This document shows positions 22,364-33,989 of a stretch of 64,000 bases of DNA, piece after piece (position 1 is the first letter of the stretch; each line of letters starts with the position of its first letter). The notes below the pieces were generated by a model. It was given only the letters and a program-made list of their open reading frames with translations. It searched no databases and was not told the origin of the DNA. Position numbers and translations under genes: made by a program. Source of the stretch: Sceloporus undulatus (taxonomy: Eukaryota > Chordata > Lepidosauria > Squamata > Phrynosomatidae); contig NC_056525.1 of NCBI RefSeq assembly GCF_019175285.1, positions 135,366,925-135,430,924 of the forward strand, read 5' to 3'.

Positions 22364-22417
22364 TCATGGATGGTGGAATCCATGGATGCAGAATCCACAG
22401 ACGCAGAGGGCTGCCTG
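22173..22417 (+). mobile_element. Tigger-like MITE
   Basis: Ends ctgtaagcccttgatatctg and acgcagagggctgcctg are flanked by TA. A TAA run lies at about 22325-22362. It sits where every unit carries this MITE. Confidence 0.7.
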
Positions 22418-22599
22418 TACTTGTTTCTTCTCTGTATTTATACTTGTACATTTTAACAACACTATCTGAAAGGAAAATTGAATTGTCTGAACCACATCTA
22501 ATAGTTGTTTCTTCATATTTCTATCTTCAAATGGGATAATGAGATCTTTAAAATAATATCTTTGTTGATATCATGCAAATTTGAAGTTATTCTTTTTGT

Positions 22600-23487
22600 T
22601 TTTAATTAATGTTTTATTAATTTCATTATCATAAAAGAAGAGAAAAAATCACTTGCAAACAACTACAATAACACTAATAACAATAACAACATTAACAACA
22701 ACATAGACCAAAAATTTACAATAACAAATAAATCTGACACTGAACTACCACATAAAACTAACATATAACTAAAAATGACTTCCTTGTCTTATGGGTTCTT
22801 CCCAAACAATGGTCCAAAAACTAAATTTTAACGCTTTCTGCATGATTATAATATCAAGTCACGTGTATTAGCCACATCATCCTAATTTTACTACATGGAC
22901 GAAAACCCAAAAGGTCAATCTAGTCCAATTATATAACTAGAATTTTTATGTTCCTTTAGATAAGTTATTAGATGATCCCATATTTTTCAGAACAGATATA
23001 GATTCCCCTTTCAATAGGTTAGTTAACTTGTCCATTTCCATATATTCGTACAACTTAAGATACCATTTGGATATTTTTGGACATTGTTGCCCTTTCCATT
23101 TTGAAGCAAATAATATTCTTTCCACTGACACGCCATGTATAATATGGTTTCATACTTCTTCTTAATTTCCTTATCTATTATCATATTTAATAGAAAAAGT
23201 TTGGGATCTAACGGGATTTTGATTTTTAATATCTCCTGGATCTGTTCATGAATTAGTTTCCAATACCCTTTGACCTTATCACATTTCCACCATACATGGT
23301 AAAAATGTCCTACTTCCTTATTACATTTCCAACACAGTTTGCTTGTATTCTTACACATCCTAGATAATTTGTATGGGGTTAAATACCAGTGGAATTGCAT
23401 TTTATACCAGTTCTCCCTCAAACAATAACTCAGAGTAAATTTTGAGCCTCTTTCCCAAGCATTCCTGGAAGTTTTTCTTTTTGAATA
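22600..23487 (-). mobile_element. L1 LINE ORF2 C-terminal fragment
   Basis: The frame at 23023-23493 on the minus strand encodes KMQFHWYLTPYKL and the cysteine-rich CWKCNKEVGHFYHVWWKC region characteristic of the L1 ORF2 C-terminus, followed by an IPLDPKLFLL-like stretch. The 3' region to about 22600 is A-rich on the coding strand. The insertion splits the unit's downstream block between 22590 and 23490. It is a 5'-truncated copy and looks relatively young, since about 150 codons remain open. Confidence 0.85.
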
Positions 23488-23489
23488 GT

Positions 23490-23830
23490 CCACTTAGTTA
23501 CCAGATACATGCAATTGTTTCTGCACTATTAATTTGTATATCTTTCTGGAAGTAAATTCCAGTTCTATATCTGTGTAGTACTACTATTCTCACAGAAACA
23601 CCACTGCCCCCAACAATTATATGTCAACATTATTTTAACCTCTGTCTAAAATAACAGCGAAGAAACAGTACACCTACACAATTCATAACCAAACGTCAGT
23701 GGTATATTGTTGATTAAAAACATCCCTTAGTCTTTATCTGAAGATCTATTTCTAGGATGCCTGACTCCTTATACTGTATAAATATATAAATGTAGAACTT
23801 GAAACTACCACAGCTTCTAAGTACATTTTT
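23490..23830 (+). repeat. Conserved protocadherin-unit downstream block
   Basis: It resumes after the L1 with cagatacatgcaattgtttc, then ttctggaagtaaattccagt, acaccactgcccccaacaat and the flank segment gatgcctgactccttatact. Confidence 0.65.
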
Positions 23831-23934
23831 ATGTGTTTGAAGCTACCATATATTACTTGTCATCTAAAGTATTCCACAGGAGCATTTGGCCCTCTTTTTG
23901 TCACAAAAGCTCCATTTTCCTCCAGTTGTGTGCA

Positions 23935-24345
23935 GCTAAAAACTCTGTATAGCTACCTTGATGGTGGAAAATGTTCTCTCAGTCCCAGCACTGTCATAGG
24001 CATGCTTATTGAGGGCATGAGAGAAAGAGCCTTCTTGGTGGCTTTTCCCAGGTTGGCCTGTTCCCTGCTGTCTTTCTGCTGATAGTCGAAATCTTCTTAT
24101 TTAAGGCTGCATTTGGTGTTCATTCTGTTGCTGCATATAGAACTTGTAATTGGGTGGTGTAGTGTTTTTATTTTATTATATCTTAAATGTCTTTTGATTG
24201 CTGTTTTTAATGAATGTTTTTAAAATGTACGTTTTGAATCAAAGTTTAGTTTAACTGTGTTTTAAATTTGGCATTAAGTGAGTTTGAAAATTGTATTGTG
24301 TTTTTAAAGTGTTGAAAACCTGCTTGAATCCTGTGCCAAAAGTTT
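23935..24345 (+). repeat. L2-like LINE 3' fragment
   Basis: It contains the decayed C-terminal coding tail and the same AT-rich 3' region as 12670-13050. Confidence 0.6.
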
Positions 24346-24448
24346 ATTATTTTCTTTTCAAGCAAAAAGGCTAGCCTTATATATCCAACAAAGGCACATT
24401 ATAAAATGTAATCTGTTTCACAGAGCAGACCTAGAAAAGTAAAGGTTA

Positions 24449-24672
24449 CAGTGGTCCCTTGGTATCTGCTGGGGTTTGGTTCCAGGATATCCTGTGGATA
24501 TCAAAATCTGTTGATGCTCAAGGTCCATTATACACCATGGAGTAGTAAAATGTTGTTTCTTATATAAAAATGGCAAAATCAAAGTTTTCTTTAAGGAAAC
24601 ATCCTGAATATTTTCAAGCCCTGGATGGCTGAATCTGTGGATTCAGAATCTGTGGATATGGAAGGCTGCCTG
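24449..24672 (+). mobile_element. Tigger-like MITE
   Basis: It starts cagtggtcccttggtatctg, with ggtttggttccaggatatcc, and ends gatatggaaggctgcctg. It lies after an L2 tail, not directly after an exon, so this is either an independent insertion or the stump of another unit. Confidence 0.7.
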
Positions 24673-25079
24673 TGATATGCAGTTCCTTGGTGACTATTTG
24701 AAAAGGCAGTTCCCCAAGCCATTTCTTCCTTAAACACAACCTTCTTGCCTTCTGGTCTCCAGATATCTTTCATGATATACAAACAATGTTTGAGTATTAG
24801 TCAGTAGGTGCCAGTGCTGCACTCCAACAATACATGGATAACACAAATAGTTAATAAAACACAGTTCCTTCAGATTGCAGAAATATTAATTTGAGACAGG
24901 ATGGGTCCTAAAATCTGGGTTGGTATTGGAAGGCCAGGTAGACAGTAAAGGGATGGATTCAGATAACAGGTGTTGTCAGTTTGTAATTCAGAATTTGCTG
25001 AGATAAGTATGAAGAAAAAGGTTTGGGATAATTAGAGATCTTTCTGTAATGTGTGTGTTGTGTGTGTATATGCCTTCAG

Positions 25080-25265
25080 GTTGCCTGTCAGTGAATGGCA
25101 ACCCTATTAATTTTATATGGTTTTCTTAGCCAAGGAGTACTCAGAGGTGGTTTTGCCAGTTCTTTCCTCTGAAGTATATCCTACAGCACCTGTTATTTGT
25201 TAACGGTCTTCCATCCAAGTACCAACCAGGGCTGACTTTGCTTAGCTGCAAGATCATTATAGGAT
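25080..25265 (-). mobile_element. 5S rRNA-derived SINE, reverse orientation
   Basis: The stretch ccatccaagtaccaaccagg, gctgactttgcttagctgca and agatcat is a reverse 5S rRNA 3' half, with the body gttgcctgtcagtgaatggc. Confidence 0.75.
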
Positions 25266-25439
25266 CTGGTGCCTTTAGGATACTAGTCACCTCAAATACA
25301 TAAGCACATCAAATAAATTGCCAGAGCTAGATAAGAGAAGGCACTCAGTGAGATACGGGGGAAGAGCAGAGGACATGTATGAATAGCGCTGTTGCTAGTA
25401 CAGTAATACAACTTGACTAAAGCTGAAAGGAGATTGAGG

Positions 25440-26560
25440 TGTTGATATGCTGAGAGGTGAAAAGGAAGTCCAAAGCTGCAAAACACATATTATAGGAAAA
25501 TGGAACATAATAAGCATGAATTAAAAGAAGCTAAACATTGTAAAACAAGTAAGGGAACGTATAAACATATTGCCGTACTTGGGTGAGTGAGCTAAAGTGG
25601 ACAGAAATGGGCCATTTTGAGTCAGAAAACTAGTGGATATAGTGTTTTACTCAGGAAATGAAAATCAAAGTAGAAATAGGGTGGCATTAATAGTGAGGAG
25701 AGATGCAGAAAAGTAACCAAAGGTATAATGCAAATTTGCCCAAACTATATCAATAAGACTACAGGGAAAACCCATCAGTATAGCCAAAAGTTTATAATTC
25801 AACTATAAGGCAAAAGTGGATGAAATCGTAAGAGTCTCTACAGGAGTCCAGTAGGAAACTGGTCACATACCAAAATGGGACATGTTGGTAACTATAGATG
25901 CCTGGAATATAAAAATAGGAAATAGAGCAGTATCAAACACTGGAAAGGAATTTGCCCTAGCATCAAGAAATGAACCACAAAAGTAACCAACTGAATGTTG
26001 TGAAGTCAACAGTTTGTTTGTTGCAAACACACTCTTCAGAACACCAAACAGGTATCTGCATATATGGACATCATCTGATGTCTAATACAGATAGTCCACA
26101 TAATTGGAAGTGGAAGATGGAGAAATGCCATTCTTTCTTCAAAAACAAGATGAAGAGCAGATTGTGCCACAGATTGCACAGATTGTGCAACTATTAATAT
26201 CAATTGTTAAGAATAAAACAAAAGAAGAAGCTTGATTCACTCATTAGTCCAAATGGGGGCTGCAATCAAGAAATCGGAAGAAGACAGGGACTTGGAAGAG
26301 TGTCTTTGTACGAACTAAACAAGATCCTGAAGTATATAGTTATTTAATTGAATACTAAAGTCAGGATTGCCCTTACCATTGCATTTGCAATTTCTGTGTA
26401 TAGTTGTGAAGTCTGGACAGTGAAGAAAGGAAGAGAATAAATACATCTAAAATATGGTGCTGGTGAAGAGTTCTGCAGACACCGCTGACTGTGAATAGGA
26501 CAAATCCTGAACTGTACCTAGAAGTCATGGTGACTAAACTGAGGCTTTCATACTATGGCC
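25440..26560 (+). mobile_element. BovB/RTE LINE, internally deleted, first of two in tandem
   Basis: A decayed endonuclease (ggaacataataagcatgaat onward) runs to about 26240. It then joins NGGCNQEIGRRQGLGR-like post-RT sequence, with no RT core. It continues to tttcatactatggccata at 26561, where the second copy begins. Confidence 0.7.
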
Positions 26561-26561
26561 A

Positions 26562-27590
26562 TAGGAACATGGAAAATAAGAAACATGAAGTAAGACAAGT
26601 AGACATTGTAAAACATGAAAGGGAACATATAAACGTATTGCAATACTTGGGGTGAGTAAGCCAAAATGGATAATAACGGGACATTTTGAGTCAGATAACT
26701 CCATAGTGTTTTACTCAAGAAATGAAAATCAAAGCAGAAATGGGGTAGCATTAATAGCAAAGGGAGATGTAGCAAAAGCAGTAAACAATATAATGCATAG
26801 TCTGACCAAATCATATCAATAAGACTTTAGGGAAAACGTATCACTGTAACAATAATCCAAGTTTATACTCCAACTACAGAGGCAGAAGAGAAAGAAACTG
26901 AAAGATCTTCTGCTGGAATCTAAGAGGAAAACTGATCATATCCCAAATTGAGTTCTCTTGTCATTGTGGACTGATAAAAAGGCAAATAAATGGGTCATAG
27001 AACAAATCAAGCCTGAACTGTTACTAGAAGGCAAGTTGACTAAGAGCCCAAACAGAGAGGCCAAAATAAAGCTGCTTCAGGTCATTTTGGAGGGATGCTG
27101 TTTAAATGACACATGCATCTTAAGAGGCCAGAAGCTGCACCAAAGCTGCACTCCAGTGCTTAGGAATGGAGTGTGGCTTTGGCGCGACCTCCGGACTCTT
27201 AGGACCCATGCATCATTTAAATAGCATACCTCCAAAGAGACCCAAAGCAGCTTTATTTTGGCAGTCTGTAACAGGCAGTAGTTTTGTTAAGCTAGGTGCT
27301 TTATTTTGGCCTGTCTGTTTGGGCCCAAAATTGAGGCTGCCATACCTTGGTCATATCACAAGAAGATATGGCTCACTACAAAAGACAATGGTGCTTGGCA
27401 AGATAGAAGGCCATAGAAAAGAAGCCCCCATTACAGGTGGATATACTCAATCAGGAAGCTGTGGTCCTGGGTCTACAAGACCTGAGCAGGTCTGTTGAAG
27501 ATAAGGTGACTTGGAGGTTTCTCATACATAAGGCCGCTATAAGTCAAAGTTGACATGATGGCAGTTAGCACAAATGAGTAGCAAGCAGCA
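26562..27590 (+). mobile_element. BovB/RTE LINE, internally deleted, second in tandem
   Basis: It starts ggaacatggaaaataagaaa (endonuclease) and jumps near 26955 to cattgtggactgataaaaag, the same junction as in the copy at 7195-7945. It ends with gtcaaagttgacatgatggc. A DNA transposon interrupts it at 27046-27324. Confidence 0.7.
27046..27324 (+). mobile_element. MITE with long inverted ends and a composite right end
   Basis: It starts gcccaaacagagaggccaaa and ends tttggcctgtctgtttgggc. A second, internal right end (ggcagtctgtaacaggc at 27260-27276) is followed by 24 bp that also flank the MITE at 51655. The internal body (gaagctgcaccaaagctgca) is shared with 51655-51885. Confidence 0.65.
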
Positions 27591-27796
27591 CCACACCACT
27601 ATAAATGTGCTCATTCCCAGTATATGGTTGCCAACAACAAACACTGAAAAAAAATTAAAACTCTTTATTACGTAATTATGTTATATAATCATGTGGCATT
27701 TGTTAATAAAGAGCTTCCCCTCCAGCATTAAAAGGCTATTACTAGTCGTCCCTTGTAGTTTTTGTGATCTTTCAAGAGAGAGAGATTCCAAAAACA

Positions 27797-28097
27797 CTTG
27801 TTTATAAGGAGCAATATAGTATATAAAAAGACATTAATGAAGTGTTTTTTCTACACATAGCCACATGATGGCACTATAGGAACACATTTTGCTCTGAGAA
27901 CATAATTCCCAGGAAGCTCTGAGCAGAGTTGTGTTTTAGGAAGGATGGTCTATGATGAAAGAATAACATTCAAAACAGCCAGACAATGAGCACTGAAGAA
28001 CACAACGTTTTTCTCCATCAGTAGAGATTATTACTGGATAATGAGTCAGAAGCTTTATAAGTGGTCTAGAAACTGAGGAGAATCAGAATTGTTAACC
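27797..28097 (+). promoter_or_regulatory. Protocadherin promoter block with CTCF-like/CSE-like motif
   Basis: gccacatgatggcactatag at 27860-27879 differs by one base from the motif before the other two exons and again starts 238 bp before the ATG. A ctttataa stretch lies about 45 bp before the start. Confidence 0.72.
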
Positions 28098-30515
28098 ATG
28101 GAAGACTGCTTCAGGAGAAAGCAAGGTCTGTGTTTTTTACTCTTCCTCTGTGTGACTGATGTACTGTGTATCTCAATTCATTATTTTGTGCCTGAAGAAA
28201 AGAAGAGTGGGTCACTGGTGGCTAACATTTTGAAGGATTTGAAATTGGGGATTGGGGAGCTCTCTGCTCGCAGAGCCCAGCTAGTGTCCAAAAGCTCCAA
28301 GCAGTATTTCCATCTTGATCCCCACTCTGGAGCTCTACTCATAAATGAGAAAATAGACAGAGAGGCTTTGTGTGGCCAGAGTGATCTTTGCTTATTACGG
28401 AGCGAAATTGTGCTCCAAAACCCCTTAGAGTTCTATACTATTGAAGTGAAGGTAGAAGATGTAAATGACAATGCTCCCAGATTTTCTCAAAATGGCTTTC
28501 AGCTGGACATTCCTGAGAATGTTTCCCCTAATACAACATTTCCTTTGGAATCTGCCCAAGATGTGGACCTGGGACAAAACAGCATCCAAAACTATACCCT
28601 GAGTCCCAATGAGTATTTCAGGCTTGGAACAGAAAGGAGGGATGGACGAAAATCCGTGGATCTTATTTTGGAGAAATCTCTAGATAGAGAAAAACTATCA
28701 CATTTGGAGCTGACACTTATGGCTTTGGATGGAGGCGTTCCTCAGAGAACAGGAACAGTTCACATAACCATTAATATCTTAGATATCAATGACAATTCCC
28801 CACAGTTTGTTCAGTCTGAATACAAAGTAAGTTTAAAGGAAAACAGTCCTCGAGATACTCTAGTTTCCCAAGTGGAAGCCAGAGATTTGGATTTTGGTTC
28901 AAATGCTCAGATCATCTACTCTTTCCATCGATTGCCAGAAAAGTTACCTAACTGGTTTAATTTGAATGAACTGACTGGAGAAATTACTGTTGTGGGAGAA
29001 ATTGATTATGAAAAAGAAACCAGTTATGACATGAGCATCAAAGCAACTGATGGAGGGGGACTTTCCGGACATTGCCATGTTCTGGTAGAGGTTGAGGATG
29101 TAAATGACAATGCCCCTGAAATTTCAGTCATATCCCTTACTGATATAATCCAAGAGGATTCTCCCCTGGATACAGTGGTTGGGCTCTTCAGTATTACAGA
29201 TCGTGACTCTGGGGACAATGGCAAAACTATGTGCTCTGTTGAGATGAACCTTCCCTTTGCATTAAGAAGCACCAAGAATAACTACTACCAGCTTATGATC
29301 CAGAGCCCTCTGGACAGAGAGAGAGTCCCTGAATATAATGTCACCATCACAGCCACAGACCAGGGGTCTCCTAGGCTCACCTCAACAAGTATTATCCATG
29401 TTCGGATATCAGATGTAAATGACAACACCCCAGTGTTTGAAAAGCCTTTATTTGAAATGAGGTTACAAGAAAATAATATTCCAGGATTACTAATTGGCTC
29501 AGTCAATGCTGTTGACTTAGACATGGAGCAGAATGGCAAAGTAACCTACTCGCTTTTACCTGGAGAGCTTGGTGGTAGCCCTGCAGCCTCTTACATCTCC
29601 ATCAACTCTGAAACTGGAAACATGTATGCCGTCCGATCTCTGGACTATGAGCAAATAAAAGATTTCAAAGTCACGGTGAGGGCTACAGATGGTGGTACTC
29701 CTCCTCTGAGCTCTGATGTTGTTGTGCACATTGTGATCACAGATGAAAATGACAATGCTCCCTTCTTCTTGTATCCCCTTCAGAATAGCACATCTCCCTG
29801 CAATGAGCTGCTGCCCAAGATGGCTGAGCTTGGATATCTGGTCACTAAAGTAGTGGCTGTGGATCGAGATTCTGGTCAGAATTCATGGCTCTCCTATGAA
29901 CTTCTGAAGGCCACAGATCCTGGCCTTTTCAGCATAGGAGTCCAGAATGGAGAGGTGAAAACCAGGAGACCACTGACTGAACGAGACTCAAGCAAACAGA
30001 GGCTCATTATTGCTGCCAGAGACAATGGTGTCCCTCCTCAGACCAGCACTGCAACACTCAATATACTTCCAGTGGATAGCTTTTCTGATCCTTATCTGAA
30101 GGTGGTGGATGTGCGTCAACAGGAGCATGAAGATGAGGGCACCTTGACCGTGTATTTGGTGATTTGCCTGGCATCTGTATCTTCTGTGTTTCTGCTTTGC
30201 ATTATTTCTTTTGTTGTTATCAAATCTTGCAAGAAAGATCCTGGAGGCACTTTTATTGCTACCCCTCCTCACTTTCCCCCTTCCAGGCCCGATATCCCAG
30301 AGAACTGTACTGACTCTCAGAGTGGTTCACTTTCCAGGAATTATCAGTATGATGTTTGCCTAACTGGTGGATCTTTAAGCAGTGAGTTCAGATTTCTTCG
30401 GCCTCTCATTCCTGTGTTTTCTGTGGCGGACCCAAATATCCCTGTTATTCAGAAGACTTCATCTGGTTCCCACAGCCTTACTCATTGCTTGGAAGACAAT
30501 ATGTCAAAGGAACAG
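28098..30515 (+). CDS. Clustered protocadherin variable exon 3 (gamma/beta-type, non-alpha)
   Basis: The exon has 806 codons from the ATG at 28098, which sits in accatgg as in the other copies; an in-frame TTG nine bases earlier is not needed. It has a signal peptide, EC1 with CGQSDLC (C-X5-C), EC2-EC6 with DVNDNAP, DINDNSP, DVNDNAP, DVNDNTP and DENDNAP linkers, a membrane helix and a tail with NYQYDVCLTGGS and FRFLRPLIPVF. EC2 contains changes not seen in the other two exons (SPNTTFP, ERRDGRK, VHITINILDIND). It ends SKEQ on donor cag|gtgag, with a stop four codons into the intron. The product is a neuronal surface receptor isoform; the constant cytoplasmic exons lie outside the window. Confidence 0.93.
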
Positions 30516-30526
30516 GTGAGAGAATA

Positions 30527-30662
30527 AGTCCCTTATTTAAAATGGCATAATTAAGGTTTGCTGTTTCAAATTTATTTACTTATTTTTGGTGGGAATATTT
30601 TCATGCTATTGGGGGTGGAATGTGTGGATGCAGAATCCACCAGATTGAAGGAGCTGACTGTA
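30527..30662 (+). mobile_element. Tigger-like MITE remnant
   Basis: Only the middle and right end remain (ttatttaaaatggcataatt, then atgcagaatccacc and gagctgactg). The left end is deleted, so the MITE now begins right after the exon. Confidence 0.6.
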
Positions 30663-30829
30663 TTTGTTTCTTCTCTGTATTTATACTTGCACATAACTCC
30701 ACTAGATGAAAGGAAAATTGAATTGGGTAAAGCACTTCTAGTAAGTTTTTCTTCATTTTTCTTTCCTTAAACTGTTTTTTGGTGATATTGTATGTATGGC
30801 GAGTTATTCTTTTTCATCCGTCCATATTG

Positions 30830-31600
30830 CAGGGAACTTAAAGCTCATCAAAATATTGGAAAGGCTGTTTTCCCTGACAGATCTGATATTTGTTTCCTGA
30901 AAATTTTCTCTGTGATTTTGTTGATAAGATACATAGTGGCTCAAGAGAAGCTTGCAGTTTTCAAATGATTTGTTCATGTGGTATTAAAATGTATATACAG
31001 TGGGCCCTTGCTTTATTTGGGGGATCCATTTCCAGACCTCCCTGCATAAAGCAAATGACGCATAAGCTTGAGCCCCGTTATAACCAATGGTGCTCATGCT
31101 CACCACGTAGCTGCGCACACCATTCGCAAGCCCCATTGCATATAATGGGGCTTGTGCTCAGGGCACACGCACATTTCCCAGGCAGCTTTTGCATAGGCTG
31201 AAAGCTGCCTATAAGGAGCCTGCGTATTGCGCAGGCTCACTGTATATATTTATGTGGTTTCTCTTTCTATGTCTACTTCTCTCTCCATCTCTCTCCTTGC
31301 CCTTTTGTTGTCCTTCTTTCTTCCCAAGTTCAGCTACTTTCTTCAATAACAAACAACTCTTCAGTTCTAAGTCCTATAGGCGGTTTTCCCTCAGCCCTTA
31401 TTTCCTTCATCGTTCATCTGTCATTTTTAATTTCTGCCTTCCCTTTTTGCTGGACCTCTTCTTCTCCATCTGCCATTTTCTCAGGGCCTTTCTCAGATGC
31501 CCATTAGATCCAGCCTTCATCTATTTTGATCTCATGTCCCTTAGATTCCCAGTCCCAAACTAATGAAGCGCTCAAAATGTTGTGCAGATATATTGAACAA
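30830..31600. other. Insert in the downstream block, carrying a MITE
   Basis: This stretch separates the two halves of the unit's downstream block, which resumes at about 31605. Apart from the MITE at 30998-31242 I recognise only pyrimidine-rich sequence (31260-31500) without coding support. Confidence 0.4.
30998..31242 (+). mobile_element. Mariner-like MITE
   Basis: Ends cagtgggcccttgc and gcgcaggctcactg are inverted and flanked by TA. The internal right part (ggctgaaagctgcc) is shared with the element at 57015-57261. It has no coding capacity. Confidence 0.7.
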
Positions 31601-31604
31601 GGGT

Positions 31605-31945
31605 TACCAGTTACATGCACATGTTTCTGCACCTTCATTTGTTTCTGTTTCGATAAGTAACTTCTAATTCCATATCCATATAGAACTACAATCCTCACAG
31701 AACCATCACTTCCCCCAACCAGTGTATGCCAACAGTATTTTAACCTCTGTCTATGTCAACGGCTGAGAAACAGTACACCCACCTGATTAATAACTAAAAG
31801 TCAGTGGTTCATTGTTGATTGAAACTATCCCTTTCTCTTGTAGTAGTCTTGATCTGAAGATCTATTTCTAGGATCCCTAAGTCCTTATACTGCATGGATT
31901 CATGTAGAACGTGAAACTTCCAAAACTTCAGTAGGTAGAGTTTTT
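31605..31945 (+). repeat. Conserved protocadherin-unit downstream block
   Basis: It contains cagttacatgcacatgtttc, accatcacttcccccaacca, aacggctgagaaacagtaca and the ccttatactgcatggattca flank segment. It ends where a CR1 fragment begins. Confidence 0.65.
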
Positions 31946-31954
31946 ATGCTTTTC

Positions 31955-32395
31955 TGTGTCCAGAGAAGGGTGACCAAAATGGTGAAGGGACTGGAAACCA
32001 GACCTTATGAGGAGAGACTTAGGGAGCTGGGTATGTTTATCCCAGAGAAGAGAAGCTTAAGGCGTGATATGATGGCCTTGTTTAAATACCTGAAGGGATG
32101 TCATATTGAGGAGGGAGCAAGCTTGTTTTCTGCTGCTCCAAAGAATAATGGATGCAAACTACAGGAAAAGAGATTCCACCTCAGCATTAGGAGGAAGGTC
32201 TTGATAATGAGAGCTGTTCGACAGTAGAACACACTCCCACAGAGAGTGATGGAGTCTCCTTCTTTAGACATCTTTAAACAAAGGCTGGATGGCCATCTGT
32301 CTGGGGTGTTTTGATTGAGAGTTCCTGCATGGCAAGGGATTGGATCCGATGGCTCTTGTGGTCTCTTCCAACTCTATGATTCTGTGATTCTTAGT
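31955..32395 (+). mobile_element. CR1 LINE 3' end
   Basis: It encodes [20 protein letters not shown] and LRELGMFIPEKRSLRRDMM, the conserved C-terminus of CR1 ORF2, then a FHLSIRRKVLIMRAVRQ-like end. The 3' tip is ggtctcttccaactctatga with tctgtgattct repeats, typical of CR1. It is 5'-truncated and carries a few breaks. Confidence 0.88.
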
Positions 32396-32399
32396 GTTT

Positions 32400-33470
32400 G
32401 TTGCAGCATCTGTCAGTCAAAAAGACTGCAGCCATACAAGTCTTCCCACTAACAAATGATGCAACCATCTTTGGCCTAGTCTACACATAAATGCATTATG
32501 TGCATTGATGCAGATTTTCACACATTCTCACCAACGGTTAATTGTCTTCACCTTTCAGCACAAATTCACATCTATTCATATCTGTTCACTCTCCTTCTGC
32601 TGAAAATGGGCAACCACCAAATCTGTGGAGTACAGACAGATGGCCACACATGCGATAATGTGCATTTCCATGGATTTCTGTGGATACCACATTATAAATT
32701 GCAAAGCCATTTCTCTGCAGAGTTTAGGGAGTTCAGTTGTACAGATGAATCCTTACCTATAATATCCTCGCAAGTAGTATTATTTGAATACCTCCAACAT
32801 AGTGAGCTTCTTCTTGGAAAATGTATATAGTTTTCTTATACTCCTCAGGTAAGTGGCTGAGAAAAAATGGCACATTTTCTCAGAGAAATTGCTGACAGCT
32901 ATTCTGATACAGTAGTTTGCCATTCTAAGCAACAGGACAGCTGTTGTTTTTTTTTTTAAAAAAACACCACACATTTCCTGCTCATCATACCCAACCTCTT
33001 GCCTTCCTTATCCAGAGGTGGGGACTGTGATATCTTCTTTATCTTCCCATGACCTGCATCAATGATGATTAAGTTCAGAAGCATATGTTTAAAGAATATT
33101 TCACAGTTGTTTTTCATCTATGCAGTAAAAAAATCATGTATCTTGTATGATAAAGGTAATATGGAGGAACATGTCTGACATGACCGTATGGCAAAACCAC
33201 AGTTGTATTGTAGTCTTCCTCTTTTCCTACTTCCTGTCACTTTACTGAGCATTATAATCTTTCCTAATGAATCATGTTTGTGTCACATGCCCAAAGCAAG
33301 ATAGACTCAGTTTAGGGAGAGTTCAGGCTTCCTTTGCTCTATGGCATCTGTAGAATTCTTCTTCAGCACCATATTTAAAATGAGTTGATCTTCCTGTTAG
33401 TTTTCTTCACTGTTCAGCTTTCATACCATACATATAAATTGGAAATACTGTGCCATGGATTATTTTGACT
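32400..33470. other. Intergenic sequence, nothing recognised
   Basis: AT-rich DNA without a supported gene. The small frames at 32498-32830 and 32780-32974 show no family features. Confidence 0.4.
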
Positions 33471-33471
33471 A

Positions 33472-33988
33472 CCCGTATTTTCCGGCGTATAAGATGACTG
33501 GGTGTATAAGACGACCCCCAACTTTTCCAGTTAAAAGATAGAGTTTGGAATATACTCGCCGTATAAGACTACCCCTCTTCCAACGTACACCAAATAAATT
33601 TTAAAAAAAATCAGATTTGATTTCAATATGGTAATTTTAATTCAAATGCTTATGACATGCAGGTACTTAGCAGGCAAACTTGTTGTATACAAAGTCTGCT
33701 TGGATTGGTCAGCTCTCCCTGCTTCCCAGCCCTCCCTATCGCCAAGATTTTATTCTATCGTACTTGTACAGCGCCGTCCTTGCTGCTTTCATACGGTCAC
33801 CACATATGGAGGGTATGCGGCCGTGGCCGTTTTTGAACTCCCTCCACCATATGCTGCGACTGCAGATTCTCCAGTCTGGCTTGGAAGTTTCAACCCTATA
33901 AGACGACACCCGGCATATAAGACAACCCCCGATTTTTGAGAAAATTTTCCTGGGTTAAAAAGTAGTCTTATATGCCAGAAAATACCAG
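33472..33988 (+). mobile_element. Non-autonomous DNA transposon with inverted ends
   Basis: cccgtattttccggcgtata at the left and tatatgccagaaaataccag at the right are inverted copies, flanked by TA. Internal repeats of ataagacgac-type sequence sit near both ends. It is about 517 bp with no transposase. Confidence 0.75.
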
Positions 33989-33989
33989 T

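Noticed and set aside
28089-28097. Earlier non-ATG start for the exon at 28098
   Set aside because: The codon is TTG; the ATG at 28098 sits in the same accatgg context and gives the same 806-codon length as the other copies.
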